Shown here piece after piece: positions 50,137 to 58,694 of a stretch of 64,000 bases of DNA. This DNA comes from Microbacterium ureisolvens (GTDB lineage: Bacteria; Actinomycetota; Actinomycetes; Actinomycetales; Microbacteriaceae), in contig NZ_JADIJE010000012.1 of the NCBI RefSeq assembly GCF_015278315.1, forward strand, positions 62,001-126,000, written 5' to 3'. The position numbers were made by a program, and so were the translations under genes. A model generated the notes under the pieces. It saw only the letters and a list, made by a program, of their open reading frames with translations. It was not told the DNA's origin and made no database searches. Within the stretch, counting starts at the first letter, position 1. Each line of letters starts with the position of its first letter.

Positions 50137-51405
50137 TCACTGCGCAGCCGGCGGCGTGCACACCGCGGCCGCGGCGACCGCCTCGCGATACTGCTCAGCC
50201 GTCCACGGCAGGCCCGCCTCAGGCACCGCTTCGCCCTCGGTCGCGGGAGCCTTCGACGCGATCGCGGCCAGTTCCCACGCGAGGTACTCGCCCACGGCAC
50301 CGTCGGCCGCGGAGTTGTTGAGCACGACGGCGACGGTGAGGCCGGTCTTGGGATCCGCGAAGGCCGCCGTGAGATACCCCGGCACCTTGCCGTACTGCCC
50401 GACGAGCGATCCGGCCAGCAAAGCGCCGCCGTCGGCCGTGTACCACGACGGTCCGTCTGCGGCGACGGGCACGGGAGCCGAGAAGCGGTCGTCGTCCTCG
50501 ACGAGCGCGCCGGAGGCCAGCACCTGGACGTACCGGCCGAGGTCCTCGATGGTCGTGACGACGCCGGCGTCGGTGAAGCCGCTGCTGGTCGACGCCTCGG
50601 TGAGATCGAGCGGCTGGGCGCAGTCGAGCGCACCCTCGGCGTTGTTCACCGATTGCCCGCCCCGCAGCACGCCCGAAGAGGGCAGCGAGCCGAGCGCCGT
50701 GGCGTCGAGGCCCAGCGGACCGGCGACGTACGTCTCGATGAGGTCGGCGGCAGACATGTCGGTCGCGCGCTGCAGCGCCAGGCCGAGGAGGACGTACCCG
50801 GCGTCCGAGTCGCGGTAGCCGGCCCCGGGGGCGCCGCTGCGCGGCTGCCCGAGCCCGAAGCTCGCGAGGTAGCGCGGCTCCCACTGGCGAGCCGGGTTCG
50901 TGAGCCACGAGGAGTACAGCTGCCCGGAGTAGGAGCCGATGCCCGACGTGCCGTCGCACAGCTGGATCAGGGTCACGTCGGCGAGATCGGGCACGCCCGA
51001 GACGTAGTCCGCGACGCTGTCGGTGAGCTCGACCTTGCCCGCGGCGGCGACCTCGAAGAGCACATCGCACGTCATCGCGCGCGTCACCTTGCCGGCGCGG
51101 AAGACGAGGTCGGCGCTCACATCCCCGCCGCCATCGGGTCGCTGCGTGCCGAGACCCGCGACCCAGCTCCCGCTCCACGGCGCCCAGACGCCGACGATGG
51201 CTCCGGACGACCCCGTGGTCCCCATCGCGTGGGTGACGGCATCCGTCAACTGCTGCACGGTCTCTTCGGGAAGGGATGCGGCCGCCTGCGCCGGCAGGTC
51301 GGGCTCGACCTCCCCGCCGAAGGAGCAGCCGGCGAGGGCGAGCGCGGACGCGAGGGCACCGGCCAGCACCGCGATGGCGCGGTGTCGAGTGGATCGGGTC
51401 CGCAT
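50137..51405 (-). CDS. Serine beta-lactamase-like lipoprotein lacking catalytic residues
   Basis: A 422-residue exported lipoprotein (lipobox ALAGC, C27) with the fold of class C beta-lactamases and D-Ala-D-Ala peptidases. The region that should read SxxK in such enzymes reads K106-VT-R109 (FRAGKVTRAM), and the YxN motif reads YRD (GAGYRDSDAGYVLLGLAL). A C-terminal HxG-like motif is also absent. It therefore probably binds rather than hydrolyses. The residue changes are encoded clearly (AAG, CGC) and the frame is intact, so a sequencing error is unlikely. It may be a cell-wall binding or sensing protein. The start ATG has a GGGGGTGAG site. Confidence 0.85.
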   Translation of the reverse strand: MRTRSTRHRAIAVLAGALASALALAGCSFGGEVEPDLPAQAAASLPEETVQQLTDAVTHAMGTTGSSGAIVGVWAPWSGSWVAGLGTQRPDGGGDVSADLVFRAGKVTRAMTCDVLFEVAAAGKVELTDSVADYVSGVPDLADVTLIQLCDGTSGIGSYSGQLYSSWLTNPARQWEPRYLASFGLGQPRSGAPGAGYRDSDAGYVLLGLALQRATDMSAADLIETYVAGPLGLDATALGSLPSSGVLRGGQSVNNAEGALDCAQPLDLTEASTSSGFTDAGVVTTIEDLGRYVQVLASGALVEDDDRFSAPVPVAADGPSWYTADGGALLAGSLVGQYGKVPGYLTAAFADPKTGLTVAVVLNNSAADGAVGEYLAWELAAIASKAPATEGEAVPEAGLPWTAEQYREAVAAAAVCTPPAAQ

Positions 51406-51473
51406 TCTCACCCCCCGATGATCGTGCAATGAATTCAAACACACCTGGATGCCGGACGCCGCACGGCGGTCCG

Positions 51474-51479
51474 TAGGGT
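51474..51479 (+). promoter_or_regulatory. Leaderless -10 element of the DUF2470 gene
   Basis: TAGGGT, seven bases, then ATG at 51487. Confidence 0.5.
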
Positions 51480-51486
51480 TGACAGC

Positions 51487-51813
51487 ATGACCTTCCACTT
51501 CGACGAGGCCGCGCTCACGGGTGTGCTCGGTCACATGAACGGCGATCACGGCGACGACAACCTGTTGATCGCGCGGGCCTTCGCCGCGGATGCGGGAGTG
51601 ACGGATGCCGGGATCACAGGCTCTCGCATGACCGCCTTCGACGGCGACCGCGGCGTGTGGGAGGCGACGCTCGCCGACGGGTCGACCGCGGAGGTCGCGG
51701 TGCCCTGGCCCGGCGGCCCGATCTCGGAGCGCCGCGAGGTGCGACGCGAGATCGTGGCGCTCTATGACGAGGCGTGCCGCCGCCTGGGCGTGGAGGCGCG
51801 ACCGCACGTCTAG
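51487..51813 (+). CDS. DUF2470 domain protein
   Basis: A 108-residue protein with the DUF2470 pattern LTGVLGHMNGDHGDDNLLIARAF (in part) whose HMNGDH motif is the family hallmark. The domain also forms the C-terminal part of HugZ-type heme-degrading proteins, where it helps bind heme. It sits 45 bases before a heme oxygenase gene, so a role in heme use is likely. It is too small to be a heme oxygenase itself. Confidence 0.88.
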   Translation: MTFHFDEAALTGVLGHMNGDHGDDNLLIARAFAADAGVTDAGITGSRMTAFDGDRGVWEATLADGSTAEVAVPWPGGPISERREVRREIVALYDEACRRLGVEARPHV

Positions 51814-51824
51814 GAAATACATAG

Positions 51825-51843
51825 TTAGGTTCGCCTTATCTTC
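51825..51843 (+). promoter_or_regulatory. DtxR/IdeR-type iron box before the heme oxygenase gene
   Basis: TTAGGTTCGCCTTATCTTC matches 14 or so of the 19 positions of the consensus TTAGGTTAGCCTAACCTAA. It covers the -35-like TTAGGT (51825-51830) and the spacer, so an iron-loaded DtxR would block transcription. Confidence 0.75.
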
Positions 51844-51846
51844 AGT

Positions 51847-51852
51847 TAGCAT
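51847..51852 (+). promoter_or_regulatory. Leaderless -10 element of the heme oxygenase gene
   Basis: TAGCAT, six bases, then ATG at 51859, 16 bases after the -35-like TTAGGT. The AAGG at 51854-51857 is too close to the ATG to act as a ribosome site. Confidence 0.55.
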
Positions 51853-51858
51853 GAAGGT

Positions 51859-52518
51859 ATGAGCGACCCGATCCCGTTCTCCACAGCGCTGCGCGAGCGC
51901 TCCAGCAGCTCGCACTCGTCGAGCGAGCAGTCCGGATTCATGGCCGACCTCATGAAGGGGGAGGGCACCCGCGAGGACTACGTCGCACTCGTCGTGCAGC
52001 ACTGGTTCATCTACGAGGCGCTCGAGCGCACGGCCGGCCAGATGCGCAACGACCCCGTCGCCGCGGTGTTCATCTCCGACAAGCTGACGCGCCTGCCCGC
52101 GCTCGAGGCGGACCTCGAGTTCCTCGTCGGCCCCGACTGGCGCGAGCGGATCGAACCCCTGCCGACGACGAAGCGCTACGTGGACCGCATCAACGAGGTC
52201 GGCGCGACCTGGGCGGGCGGGTTCGTCGCGCACCACTACACGCGCTACCTCGGCGACCTCTCGGGCGGCCAGTTCATCGGGCGCCTGATGGCGCGCCGCT
52301 TCGGGTTCGAGACGAACGGCATCGGCTTCTACGTCTTCGACGACATCGCCGACCCGAAGGGCTTCAAGGACGTCTACCGCGAGCAGCTGGACGCCGCACC
52401 GTGGGATGCCGCGGAGCAGCAGCGCGTGATCGACGAGGTGCTCCTCGCGTACCGCTTCAACACCGAGCTCTTCGAGGACCTCGCAGCAGCGAAGGCCCAC
52501 TCCACCCGCGTCGCCTGA
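51859..52518 (+). CDS. Biliverdin-producing heme oxygenase (HmuO type)
   Basis: A 219-residue heme oxygenase opening heme to biliverdin, CO and iron. The proximal heme ligand is H19 (RSSSSHSSSEQ), and the distal GDLSGGQ (residues about 132-138) is the canonical glycine-rich helix. WFIYEALERTA and HHYTRYLGDLSGGQF are also typical. Iron acquisition from heme, repressed by DtxR when iron is enough, is inferred from the upstream box. The DUF2470 gene before it may be part of the same system. Confidence 0.96.
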   Translation: MSDPIPFSTALRERSSSSHSSSEQSGFMADLMKGEGTREDYVALVVQHWFIYEALERTAGQMRNDPVAAVFISDKLTRLPALEADLEFLVGPDWRERIEPLPTTKRYVDRINEVGATWAGGFVAHHYTRYLGDLSGGQFIGRLMARRFGFETNGIGFYVFDDIADPKGFKDVYREQLDAAPWDAAEQQRVIDEVLLAYRFNTELFEDLAAAKAHSTRVA

Positions 52519-52622
52519 CCCACCGGCCCGCGGCTCGTCCCACCCCGCTCGGCTGACAGTGCCGAGAACCTGGCCGGCAACGCGACACGCCGGGCCCAGG
52601 CATCCGTCACCGGCGCGTCGGT

Positions 52623-52646
52623 GTGACCGACCAGGTTTTCGGTCAC
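52623..52646. terminator. Terminator-like hairpin between heme oxygenase and helicase genes
   Basis: GTGACCGA at 52623-52630 pairs with TCGGTCAC at 52639-52646, eight-base loop, in the convergent gap. The remaining 80 bases are GACGGGCGGGC-like low-complexity sequence. Confidence 0.55.
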
Positions 52647-52727
52647 CACCGAACGACAGGCCGGCGGACCGGGACGGGCGGGCGCCCGGACGGGACGGGC
52701 GGGCGGACGGGCCGGACCGAAGGCTCC

Positions 52728-54092
52728 TCAGGCCACCGGCGTCCCGCGGACGGCGTCGCGCATGAAGCGCTGCACGTCGGGGTCGACCTGGATGTCGCGC
52801 GGCCGCAGCGGCCGCGACAGGTACAGCCCGTCGAGCGACGTGAGGCGCGACAGCGCCACATACGTCTGCCCCGGCGCGAAAGCGCCTGATCCGAGGTCGA
52901 TGATCGCCCGGTCGTAGGTCTTGCCCTGCGACTTGTGGATCGTGACGGCCCACGCCAGCCGCAGCGGGAACTGCGTGAACTCGGCGACGATGTCGCGCGT
53001 CAGCTGCTTAGACCCGGGATCGTACGAGTAGCGGTACTTCTCCCACACCGAGGGCTCGACGTCGAACTCGTCGCCCTCGACGTCCACGCGCACCGTCTCG
53101 CCGGCGATGCGCGTCACCGTTCCGATCGTGCCGTTGACCCACCGCGGGGGCTCGCCGAACGAACCGCTGTCGTTGCGCAGGAACATCACCTGGGCGCCGA
53201 CCTTCAGTTTCAGCTCCAGATCGGCCGGATAGGCGGCATCACCCCGCCCGAAATCGCCGTTGACCTCCGCCATCGCCGTCTGCTCGCGCCCCACCAGCTC
53301 GTTCAGGTGCCGCCGGTTGATGTTGTTGACGATGTCGTTGCGGGTGGCGAGCGTGATGATCGGATGCTCGCCATCGAGCGGATCGGGGGCGGTGCGGGCA
53401 CCGGTGTCGTTGAGGATCTGCGCGATGTCGGCCGTCACGCGCCCGTACCGGACCGCGTTCAGCATCGCCTTGAACGCGGGGTCGGACTGTCGGTGGATGT
53501 CGACCAGCTCGCGGATGTTGAGGTCGGCGCCGTACGACCCGACGTCGAGGATGCCGTCGCTCGCGGACTCACCCACCCACACCTTCGCGTCGAAGAACCA
53601 GAACGAGCGGTAGTGGTCGCGCACGTAGCGCAGCTCGTCGCCCCGCGGCGGCACCGGCGCCAGCTGGTACGGATCCCCGAACATCACGATCTGACACCCG
53701 CCGAACGGCTCCGCGCGGCGGCCGCGCGCCTTGCGCAGCGAGCGGTCGATCGCGTCCATGAGGTCGGCGTTGACCATGGAGATCTCGTCGATGACGAGAG
53801 TGTCGATCGCGTTCAGCAGCTTGCGGGTCGCGTCGGACTGGTCTTCGTCGTGCGCCCCGATGATCCCGAGGGGCAGCTTGAAGAGCGAGTGGATCGTCTG
53901 GCCCTCGACGTTGAGCGCCGCGACACCGGTGGGCGCGCACACGGCGATCTGCTTGCTCGTGTTCCACGCCAGGTGCTGCAGCAGCGTCGACTTGCCGGTG
54001 CCGGCCCGGCCCGTGACGAACACGTGCTCGCGGGTGTCTTCGATGAGCCGGAACAGCGCCTCCTGCTCGGGGGACAGAGGCGGGGTGTTCAC
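52728..54092 (-). CDS. PIF1/RecD-like ATP-dependent DNA helicase
   Basis: A 454-residue SF1B helicase. Walker A is GRAGTGKST (residues 28-36), Walker B VIDEISM, then FGDPYQLAPV with the glutamine that contacts ATP (motif III), and the C-terminal AWAVTIHKSQGKTYDRAII with the SQG Q-like motif and ALSRLTSLDGLYL. The order and length match the PIF1-like AAA domain proteins of bacteria. Replication fork or G-quadruplex processing is the usual role. The MerR gene lies nine bases upstream on the same strand, so the two are likely co-transcribed. Confidence 0.93.
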   Translation of the reverse strand: MNTPPLSPEQEALFRLIEDTREHVFVTGRAGTGKSTLLQHLAWNTSKQIAVCAPTGVAALNVEGQTIHSLFKLPLGIIGAHDEDQSDATRKLLNAIDTLVIDEISMVNADLMDAIDRSLRKARGRRAEPFGGCQIVMFGDPYQLAPVPPRGDELRYVRDHYRSFWFFDAKVWVGESASDGILDVGSYGADLNIRELVDIHRQSDPAFKAMLNAVRYGRVTADIAQILNDTGARTAPDPLDGEHPIITLATRNDIVNNINRRHLNELVGREQTAMAEVNGDFGRGDAAYPADLELKLKVGAQVMFLRNDSGSFGEPPRWVNGTIGTVTRIAGETVRVDVEGDEFDVEPSVWEKYRYSYDPGSKQLTRDIVAEFTQFPLRLAWAVTIHKSQGKTYDRAIIDLGSGAFAPGQTYVALSRLTSLDGLYLSRPLRPRDIQVDPDVQRFMRDAVRGTPVA

Positions 54093-54101
54093 CGATTCAT
54101 G

Positions 54102-54584
54102 CTAACGAGCGGATGCCGCATCCCGGCCCTCCGCGCCGCGATCGGTGGACACGCGATCGCTGTCCACAGGCGGCTCCGCCTCGCGCCACCGGCCGGTGCC
54201 GGCCACCACCTCGTCCATGATCGCGCGGAACCGCGGGCACGTCGTGATGTCGTGCGCGCGGCACCGCAGCGCGTGCTCGGTCATGAGGCGCGAGCGCTCC
54301 ATGTCTGCCATGCGGCGCGCGAGGTCGGCGAGATGCTCCTCGAGCACCCGGTGCCGCTCGGGCGCCTGCTCGTCCAGGAGCACGGCGATCTGCTCGAGGC
54401 TCATGCCGGCGTTCTTGCTGCGGACGATCACGCCGATGCGCACCAGGTCGTCTTCGGCGTAGCGGCGCCGCCCGCCGCCGTCGCGCTCCGGACGCAGCAA
54501 CCCCATGTCCTCCCAGTGCCGCAGCACGTGCGTGGGGAGCGAGAACCGGGCCGCAGCATCGCCGATCGGCAGACTTGACTTCAT
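54102..54584 (-). CDS. MerR family regulator with C-x7-C motif
   Basis: A 160-residue MerR protein: helix-turn-helix and wing (PIGDAAARFSLPTHVLRHWE, RPERDGGGRRRYAEDDLVRI), the long dimerisation helix, and C108-x7-C116 (CRAHDITTCP) followed by proline. The same Cys spacing with following Pro is the Cu(I) site of CueR. Copper or thiol sensing is therefore an inference. The gene is divergent from a thioredoxin-reductase-like gene across a 24-base palindrome. Its own ATG lies inside that palindrome, so the protein would also occlude its own start. Confidence 0.87.
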   Translation of the reverse strand: MKSSLPIGDAAARFSLPTHVLRHWEDMGLLRPERDGGGRRRYAEDDLVRIGVIVRSKNAGMSLEQIAVLLDEQAPERHRVLEEHLADLARRMADMERSRLMTEHALRCRAHDITTCPRFRAIMDEVVAGTGRWREAEPPVDSDRVSTDRGAEGRDAASAR

Positions 54585-54599
54585 GTCGACATGAAGTCA
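54576..54599. promoter_or_regulatory. Perfect 24-base MerR-type operator
   Basis: TGACTTCATGTC and its mirror form a perfect palindrome between a -35 TTGACT (54575-54580) and a -10 CAGGAT (54600-54605). The spacer is 19 bases, the length MerR activators require. The palindrome also carries ATGAAGTC on each strand, so the MerR start codon (54584) is inside it. Confidence 0.8.
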
Positions 54600-54638
54600 C
54601 AGGATCGATTCCGACGCAACCCGACGAGAGGATCTCCC

Positions 54639-55472
54639 ATGTACGACGTGATCGTGATCGGCGGTGGCCCCGCGGGGCTGCAGGCCGCCCTGACCATCGG
54701 CCGCATGCATCGCCGCGTGCTGCTGCTCGACTCCGGCGAGTACCGCAACGCCACCGTCGAGCACGCCCACAACCTCCTCACCAACGACGGTCGCGACCCG
54801 GCCGAGCTGCGGCGCATCGCGCGGGCCGAACTTGCGGCGTACGCCACCGTCGAGGTGCGCACGACATCGGTGTCAGCGGTCGAGGGCTCGCTCGGCGACT
54901 TCGCCGTCACCACCGCCGAGGGCGTCGAGCACGCGCAGCGACTCGTGCTCGCCACCGGCATGCGCGACGAGCTCCCCGCCGTCCCCGGCCTCGCGGAGCA
55001 GTGGGGCCGCCTCGTCGCGCAGTGCCCGTTCTGCCACGGTCACGAGTTCGCAGGGGAGCGCGTCGGCATCCTCATCGAGGGCGAGCACGCCGCCATGATC
55101 GAGCGGATGCTGCGCCCCGTGATCTCGTCCGCGTTCCTGGCGAGCCCCGCCGATGTCGCGCAGGTCGCCGAGGTCGAGGGCGGCCTCGAGCTCCGGCTCG
55201 TCGATGGCGGTGTGGAGCGGGTCGCCGGGGTGTTCACGGCCGCGACCGCCACGCAGCGCGCCCCGTTCGCGGATCAGCTGGGCTGCGGCATCCTTCCCGG
55301 CGGCGGCGTCGAGATCGACGCGCTCGGCCGCACGACCGTGCCTGGCGTCTACGCCGGCGGCGACATGGCGCACGTGGCTGCCGTGCCGGGTCCGATGGTG
55401 TCGCTGGCCGCCGCCATCGCCTCGGGACAGCTCGCCGGGGCGAGCGCCGTGCGCGACGCGATCATGTCCTGA
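54639..55472 (+). CDS. Thioredoxin-reductase-like FAD disulfide oxidoreductase
   Basis: A 277-residue protein. FAD motif [20 protein letters not shown] at the start, redox pair C129-PF-C132 (QCPFCHGHEF), and a C-terminal FAD segment VPGVYAGGDMAHVAAVPGPM. It is about 40 residues shorter than TrxB. The NADP-binding region is again weak (GILIEGEHAAMI), as in the 13865 protein. The ATG with GAGAGGA before it is preferred to an upstream ATG at 54591, which would add 16 residues inside the operator. It should respond to whatever activates the MerR protein. Confidence 0.87.
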   Translation: MYDVIVIGGGPAGLQAALTIGRMHRRVLLLDSGEYRNATVEHAHNLLTNDGRDPAELRRIARAELAAYATVEVRTTSVSAVEGSLGDFAVTTAEGVEHAQRLVLATGMRDELPAVPGLAEQWGRLVAQCPFCHGHEFAGERVGILIEGEHAAMIERMLRPVISSAFLASPADVAQVAEVEGGLELRLVDGGVERVAGVFTAATATQRAPFADQLGCGILPGGGVEIDALGRTTVPGVYAGGDMAHVAAVPGPMVSLAAAIASGQLAGASAVRDAIMS

Positions 55473-55576
55473 CGCCGCGTCGCCCCCGCCCGGCCCGGCT
55501 GCACCGACGCCCGGAGCCGCCTGCGCTCGACGTCATACGATTTCACGTCCACAGGGGCCTCCCGGGCTCGTCTTCC

Positions 55577-55582
55577 TAGACT
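55577..55582 (+). promoter_or_regulatory. Leaderless -10 element of the 55589 gene
   Basis: TAGACT, six bases, then GTG at 55589. Confidence 0.55.
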
Positions 55583-55588
55583 GGGCGG

Positions 55589-56740
55589 GTGGACCAGGGG
55601 GCGGTGGGCACGGCATCCGGTCGCGCGAGCGCGCCTCCGGGCGCTGCGGCGACCCCCGAGAGCCCGCCCGCGACCCCGCAGGCAGAGCTGATCCAGCCGC
55701 CCCGCAAGCGCCGTGGACTCGCGGTCGACCTGACGCTGCTCGGCATCGTGGGCGTCCTGCTCATCGCCGCGGTCTTCGCCGCGTGGGGGGTCATCGAGCG
55801 CCACTTCTACAGCCCGGCCGCTTTCGTCGAGCGCTACGTCGACCTGCTCGCCGACGGCCGGGCCGCCGATGCGCTGGCGCTGCCCGGCGTCGCCGTGAGC
55901 TCCGCCGAGCTCGAGGCGGCGGGCCTCCCCCCGACCGCGTCCGACGCGCTGCTGCGCAGCGCGGCACTCGCGCCGATGACCGACGTGCGCGTGGTGTCGC
56001 AGGAGCAGGACGGCGACATCACGCGGGTCTCCGTCGCGTACGAGGCACGCGGCCACGACGGGCAGACCACCTTCTCCGTGGAGCGCGACGGCTCGATCGG
56101 CCTCGCCCCCACCTGGCGGTTCGCCAAGAGCCCGCTCGCGGTCATGAACCTCGGCGTGACCGGGTCGATGGTCTTCGACGTGAACGGCTTCCAGATCGAC
56201 AAGCGTCAGGTGTCGCCGGATGGAGCGGATGCCGACCCCGCTGCCCCGGTCTCGCTGCTGGTCTTCTCACCGGGCCTCTACTCGGTGTCGGTCGACACGG
56301 CCATCTCCGCCACGCCGGGAGTCGCCGTGCTCTCCGACAGCCCGTTCCGCGCGATCCCGGTGAACGTGCAGGCCCAGCCCACCGAGAACTTCCTCAGCGT
56401 CGTGCAGGAGAAGGTGGAGGAGTTCCTCACCTCCTGCGCGACCCAGCAGGTGCTGCAGCCCACCGCCTGCCCGTTCGGCTTCTTCGTGCAGGACCGCATC
56501 GACTCGCTCCCGGAGTGGTCGATCGTGCGGCAGCCGGCCGTGTCGGTCGAACCGGCGGGCGCGGGCTGGTCGATCCTCCCCACCGAGGCGGTCGCGCACA
56601 TCGACGTCGACATCCGATCGATCTACGACGGCCGCGTCCGCTCGGTCAGCGAAGACGTCCCCTTCATCGTCAAGGGCACCATCACGATCCGTCCGGACGG
56701 CACGGCCACCATCGTGGTGACCGGCCCCGACACCAACTGA
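55589..56740 (+). CDS. Single-span membrane protein of unknown function
   Basis: A 383-residue protein: a 45-residue Ala/Pro-rich cytoplasmic head, one membrane helix (VDLTLLGIVGVLLIAAVFAA) and a large outside part. The outer part begins with a Mce-associated or NTF2-like helical segment (FVERYVDLLADGRAADALAL) and then beta-rich domains (SVAYEARGHDGQTTFSVERD, GYV-type repeats, two cysteines in LTSCATQQVLQPTACPFG). No family was identified. The TAGACT promoter and the GTG are well placed. It may act in the cell wall, but that is a guess from topology. Confidence 0.75.
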   Translation: MDQGAVGTASGRASAPPGAAATPESPPATPQAELIQPPRKRRGLAVDLTLLGIVGVLLIAAVFAAWGVIERHFYSPAAFVERYVDLLADGRAADALALPGVAVSSAELEAAGLPPTASDALLRSAALAPMTDVRVVSQEQDGDITRVSVAYEARGHDGQTTFSVERDGSIGLAPTWRFAKSPLAVMNLGVTGSMVFDVNGFQIDKRQVSPDGADADPAAPVSLLVFSPGLYSVSVDTAISATPGVAVLSDSPFRAIPVNVQAQPTENFLSVVQEKVEEFLTSCATQQVLQPTACPFGFFVQDRIDSLPEWSIVRQPAVSVEPAGAGWSILPTEAVAHIDVDIRSIYDGRVRSVSEDVPFIVKGTITIRPDGTATIVVTGPDTN

Positions 56741-56861
56741 CCCCAGCTCGGGCACGACGCTCCCGCCCTGCGCGCGTGGCTCGCTCGACCCTCGCGTGAC
56801 CGCACCGAGATCCGCGGTCCGGCGAATCCGAGATTCCGCCAGGATGGTGCGGGGGTCGAGA

Positions 56862-58664
56862 ATGACGTCGATGAAGGGCATCGCGCGTTGGGTCCCGGCC
56901 GTCGCCACGGTGCGGGAGTACCGGCGGGCGTGGCTGTGGCCCGACATCCGCGCGGGCATCGTCGTGACCGCGCTGCTGATCCCGGCAGGGATGGGCTATG
57001 CCGAGGTTGCGGGCCTGCCGCCGGTGACAGGGCTCTACGCGACGATCGTGCCGCTTCTCGCCTACGCGGTGTTCGGCCCGTCGCGGGTGCTGGTCCTCGG
57101 CCCCGATTCGTCGCTGGCCCCGATCATCGCCGCCGCGATCCTCCCGCTCGCCCTCGGCGACCAGTCGCGGGCGGTCGCACTCGCGGGCCTCCTCGCCGTC
57201 ATGGTCGGCGTGCTGCTGGTCCTCGGCGGCCTGGTGCGCCTCGGGTTCGTGACCGACCTGCTCTCCAAGCCCATCCGGGTCGGCTACCTGAATGCGATCG
57301 CCGTCATCGTCATCGTGTCGCAGCTGCCCAAGCTGCTCGGCTTCTCGGTCGACGCGGCCTCGCTCTGGGGAGACGCCGTCGCGATCGTCGAGGAGGTCTT
57401 CGCCGGCGCCGTCGACCCGCTCGCGGCCGCCTTCGGCGTCGGCTCCCTGGTGCTGATCTTCACGCTCAAGGCGCTGCGCTCCCCGGTTCCGGGCGTGCTG
57501 GTCGTGGTGGTGGTGTCGATGGTGCTCGCCGCCGTCTTCGGGCTCTCAGATCGGCTGCCCGTCGTCGGCGCACTGCCCCAGGGCCTGCCCGCCCCCGCGC
57601 TCGGAGGCCTCGAGTGGACGGACGTCGCCGGGCTGGCGCTCCCGGCCGCCGGCATCGCGCTCATCGCCTTCACCGACACCGCCGTGCTGTCGCGCACGTT
57701 CGCCGCCCGCCGCGGCGACAGCGTCGACGGCAGCCAGGAGATGTCGGGGCTCGGCATCGCCAACGTGGCCGGCGGGGCGCTCGGCGGCTTCCCGGTGTCG
57801 GGTTCGTCCTCGCGCACACCGGTCGCCGAGCAGGCTGGCGCGCGCACCCAGCTCACCGGCGTCGTCGGCGCGGTGCTCCTCGTGGTGTTCATCCTCGCCC
57901 TGCCGGGGCTCACCGAGTTCCTCCCGTCGGCCACGCTCGCCGCCGTCGTCATGAGCGCGGCCATCGGGCTCATCGACGTCCGAGGCGTCGTCCGGCTCGT
58001 GCGTCTCAACATCGTCGACGCGGTGCTCTCGGCCGCCGCCTTCCTCGGAGTCCTCGTGTTCGGCGTGCTGGAGGGCATCGTCATCACGATCGGCCTGTCG
58101 TTCGTCGCGTTCGTGAACCGCTCGTGGCGGCCGTACAAGGCGGAGCTCGGCCGCGTGGAGGGCCTGCGCGGCTATCACGACCTCTCGCGCAATCCGCAGG
58201 GGACGCGGGTGCCCGGCATCGTCATCGTGCGCTTCGACGCACCCCTGTTCTTCGCGAACGGCGCGATCTTCGACGACTGGGTCCGCTCCCGTGTGAAAGA
58301 GGCCGGCGCGGACGTGCGCACCGTCATCCTCGCCGCCGAGCCGATCACCGACATCGACACGACCGCGGCCGACGAACTCGTCGAGCTCGACGACTACCTC
58401 CGCGCCCACGGCATCCGTCTCATGATCGCCGAGATGAAGTCGCCGGTCGTCGATACGCTCGCCCGCTACGGGCTGACCCGTCGATTCAGTCCCGACCGCT
58501 TCGCGCCGACGGTCGGAGCAGCCGTCGACGAGCTGACGGGCACGCTGCGGGGCGACCTCAGCGGGACGAGATGGGATGCCGCGGCCGACGCCGACGGCAC
58601 CCGCCAAGGCGACGGGGCCCCGCCAGACGATGCGGGCGACGAGCCGCCCCCGCGTCGCCGCTGA
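56862..58664 (+). CDS. SulP family anion transporter with STAS domain
   Basis: About 600 residues: 10-14 membrane helices (DIRAGIVVTALLIPAGMGYA, GLPPVTGLYATIVPLLAYAV, GPDSSLAPIIAAAI, FPVSGSSSRTPVAEQAGAR) and a C-terminal STAS domain (IVIVRFDAPLFFANGAIFDD, TDIDTTAADELVELDDYLR). SulP proteins carry sulfate, bicarbonate or other anions; the choice is open, and sulfate uptake would suit the sulfur genes elsewhere in the window. The SSSRTP segment is the conserved substrate region. The start is uncertain: ATG 56862, ATG 56844 or GTG 56796 are all in frame and none has a strong ribosome site. Confidence 0.9.
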   Translation: MTSMKGIARWVPAVATVREYRRAWLWPDIRAGIVVTALLIPAGMGYAEVAGLPPVTGLYATIVPLLAYAVFGPSRVLVLGPDSSLAPIIAAAILPLALGDQSRAVALAGLLAVMVGVLLVLGGLVRLGFVTDLLSKPIRVGYLNAIAVIVIVSQLPKLLGFSVDAASLWGDAVAIVEEVFAGAVDPLAAAFGVGSLVLIFTLKALRSPVPGVLVVVVVSMVLAAVFGLSDRLPVVGALPQGLPAPALGGLEWTDVAGLALPAAGIALIAFTDTAVLSRTFAARRGDSVDGSQEMSGLGIANVAGGALGGFPVSGSSSRTPVAEQAGARTQLTGVVGAVLLVVFILALPGLTEFLPSATLAAVVMSAAIGLIDVRGVVRLVRLNIVDAVLSAAAFLGVLVFGVLEGIVITIGLSFVAFVNRSWRPYKAELGRVEGLRGYHDLSRNPQGTRVPGIVIVRFDAPLFFANGAIFDDWVRSRVKEAGADVRTVILAAEPITDIDTTAADELVELDDYLRAHGIRLMIAEMKSPVVDTLARYGLTRRFSPDRFAPTVGAAVDELTGTLRGDLSGTRWDAAADADGTRQGDGAPPDDAGDEPPPRRR

Positions 58665-58694
58665 TCGCGCCGAGCGGTGCCGGCGGGCGTGGGC

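Noticed and set aside
50137..51405. Beta-lactam resistance gene
   Set aside because: The catalytic Ser and Lys are absent, so hydrolysis is not expected.
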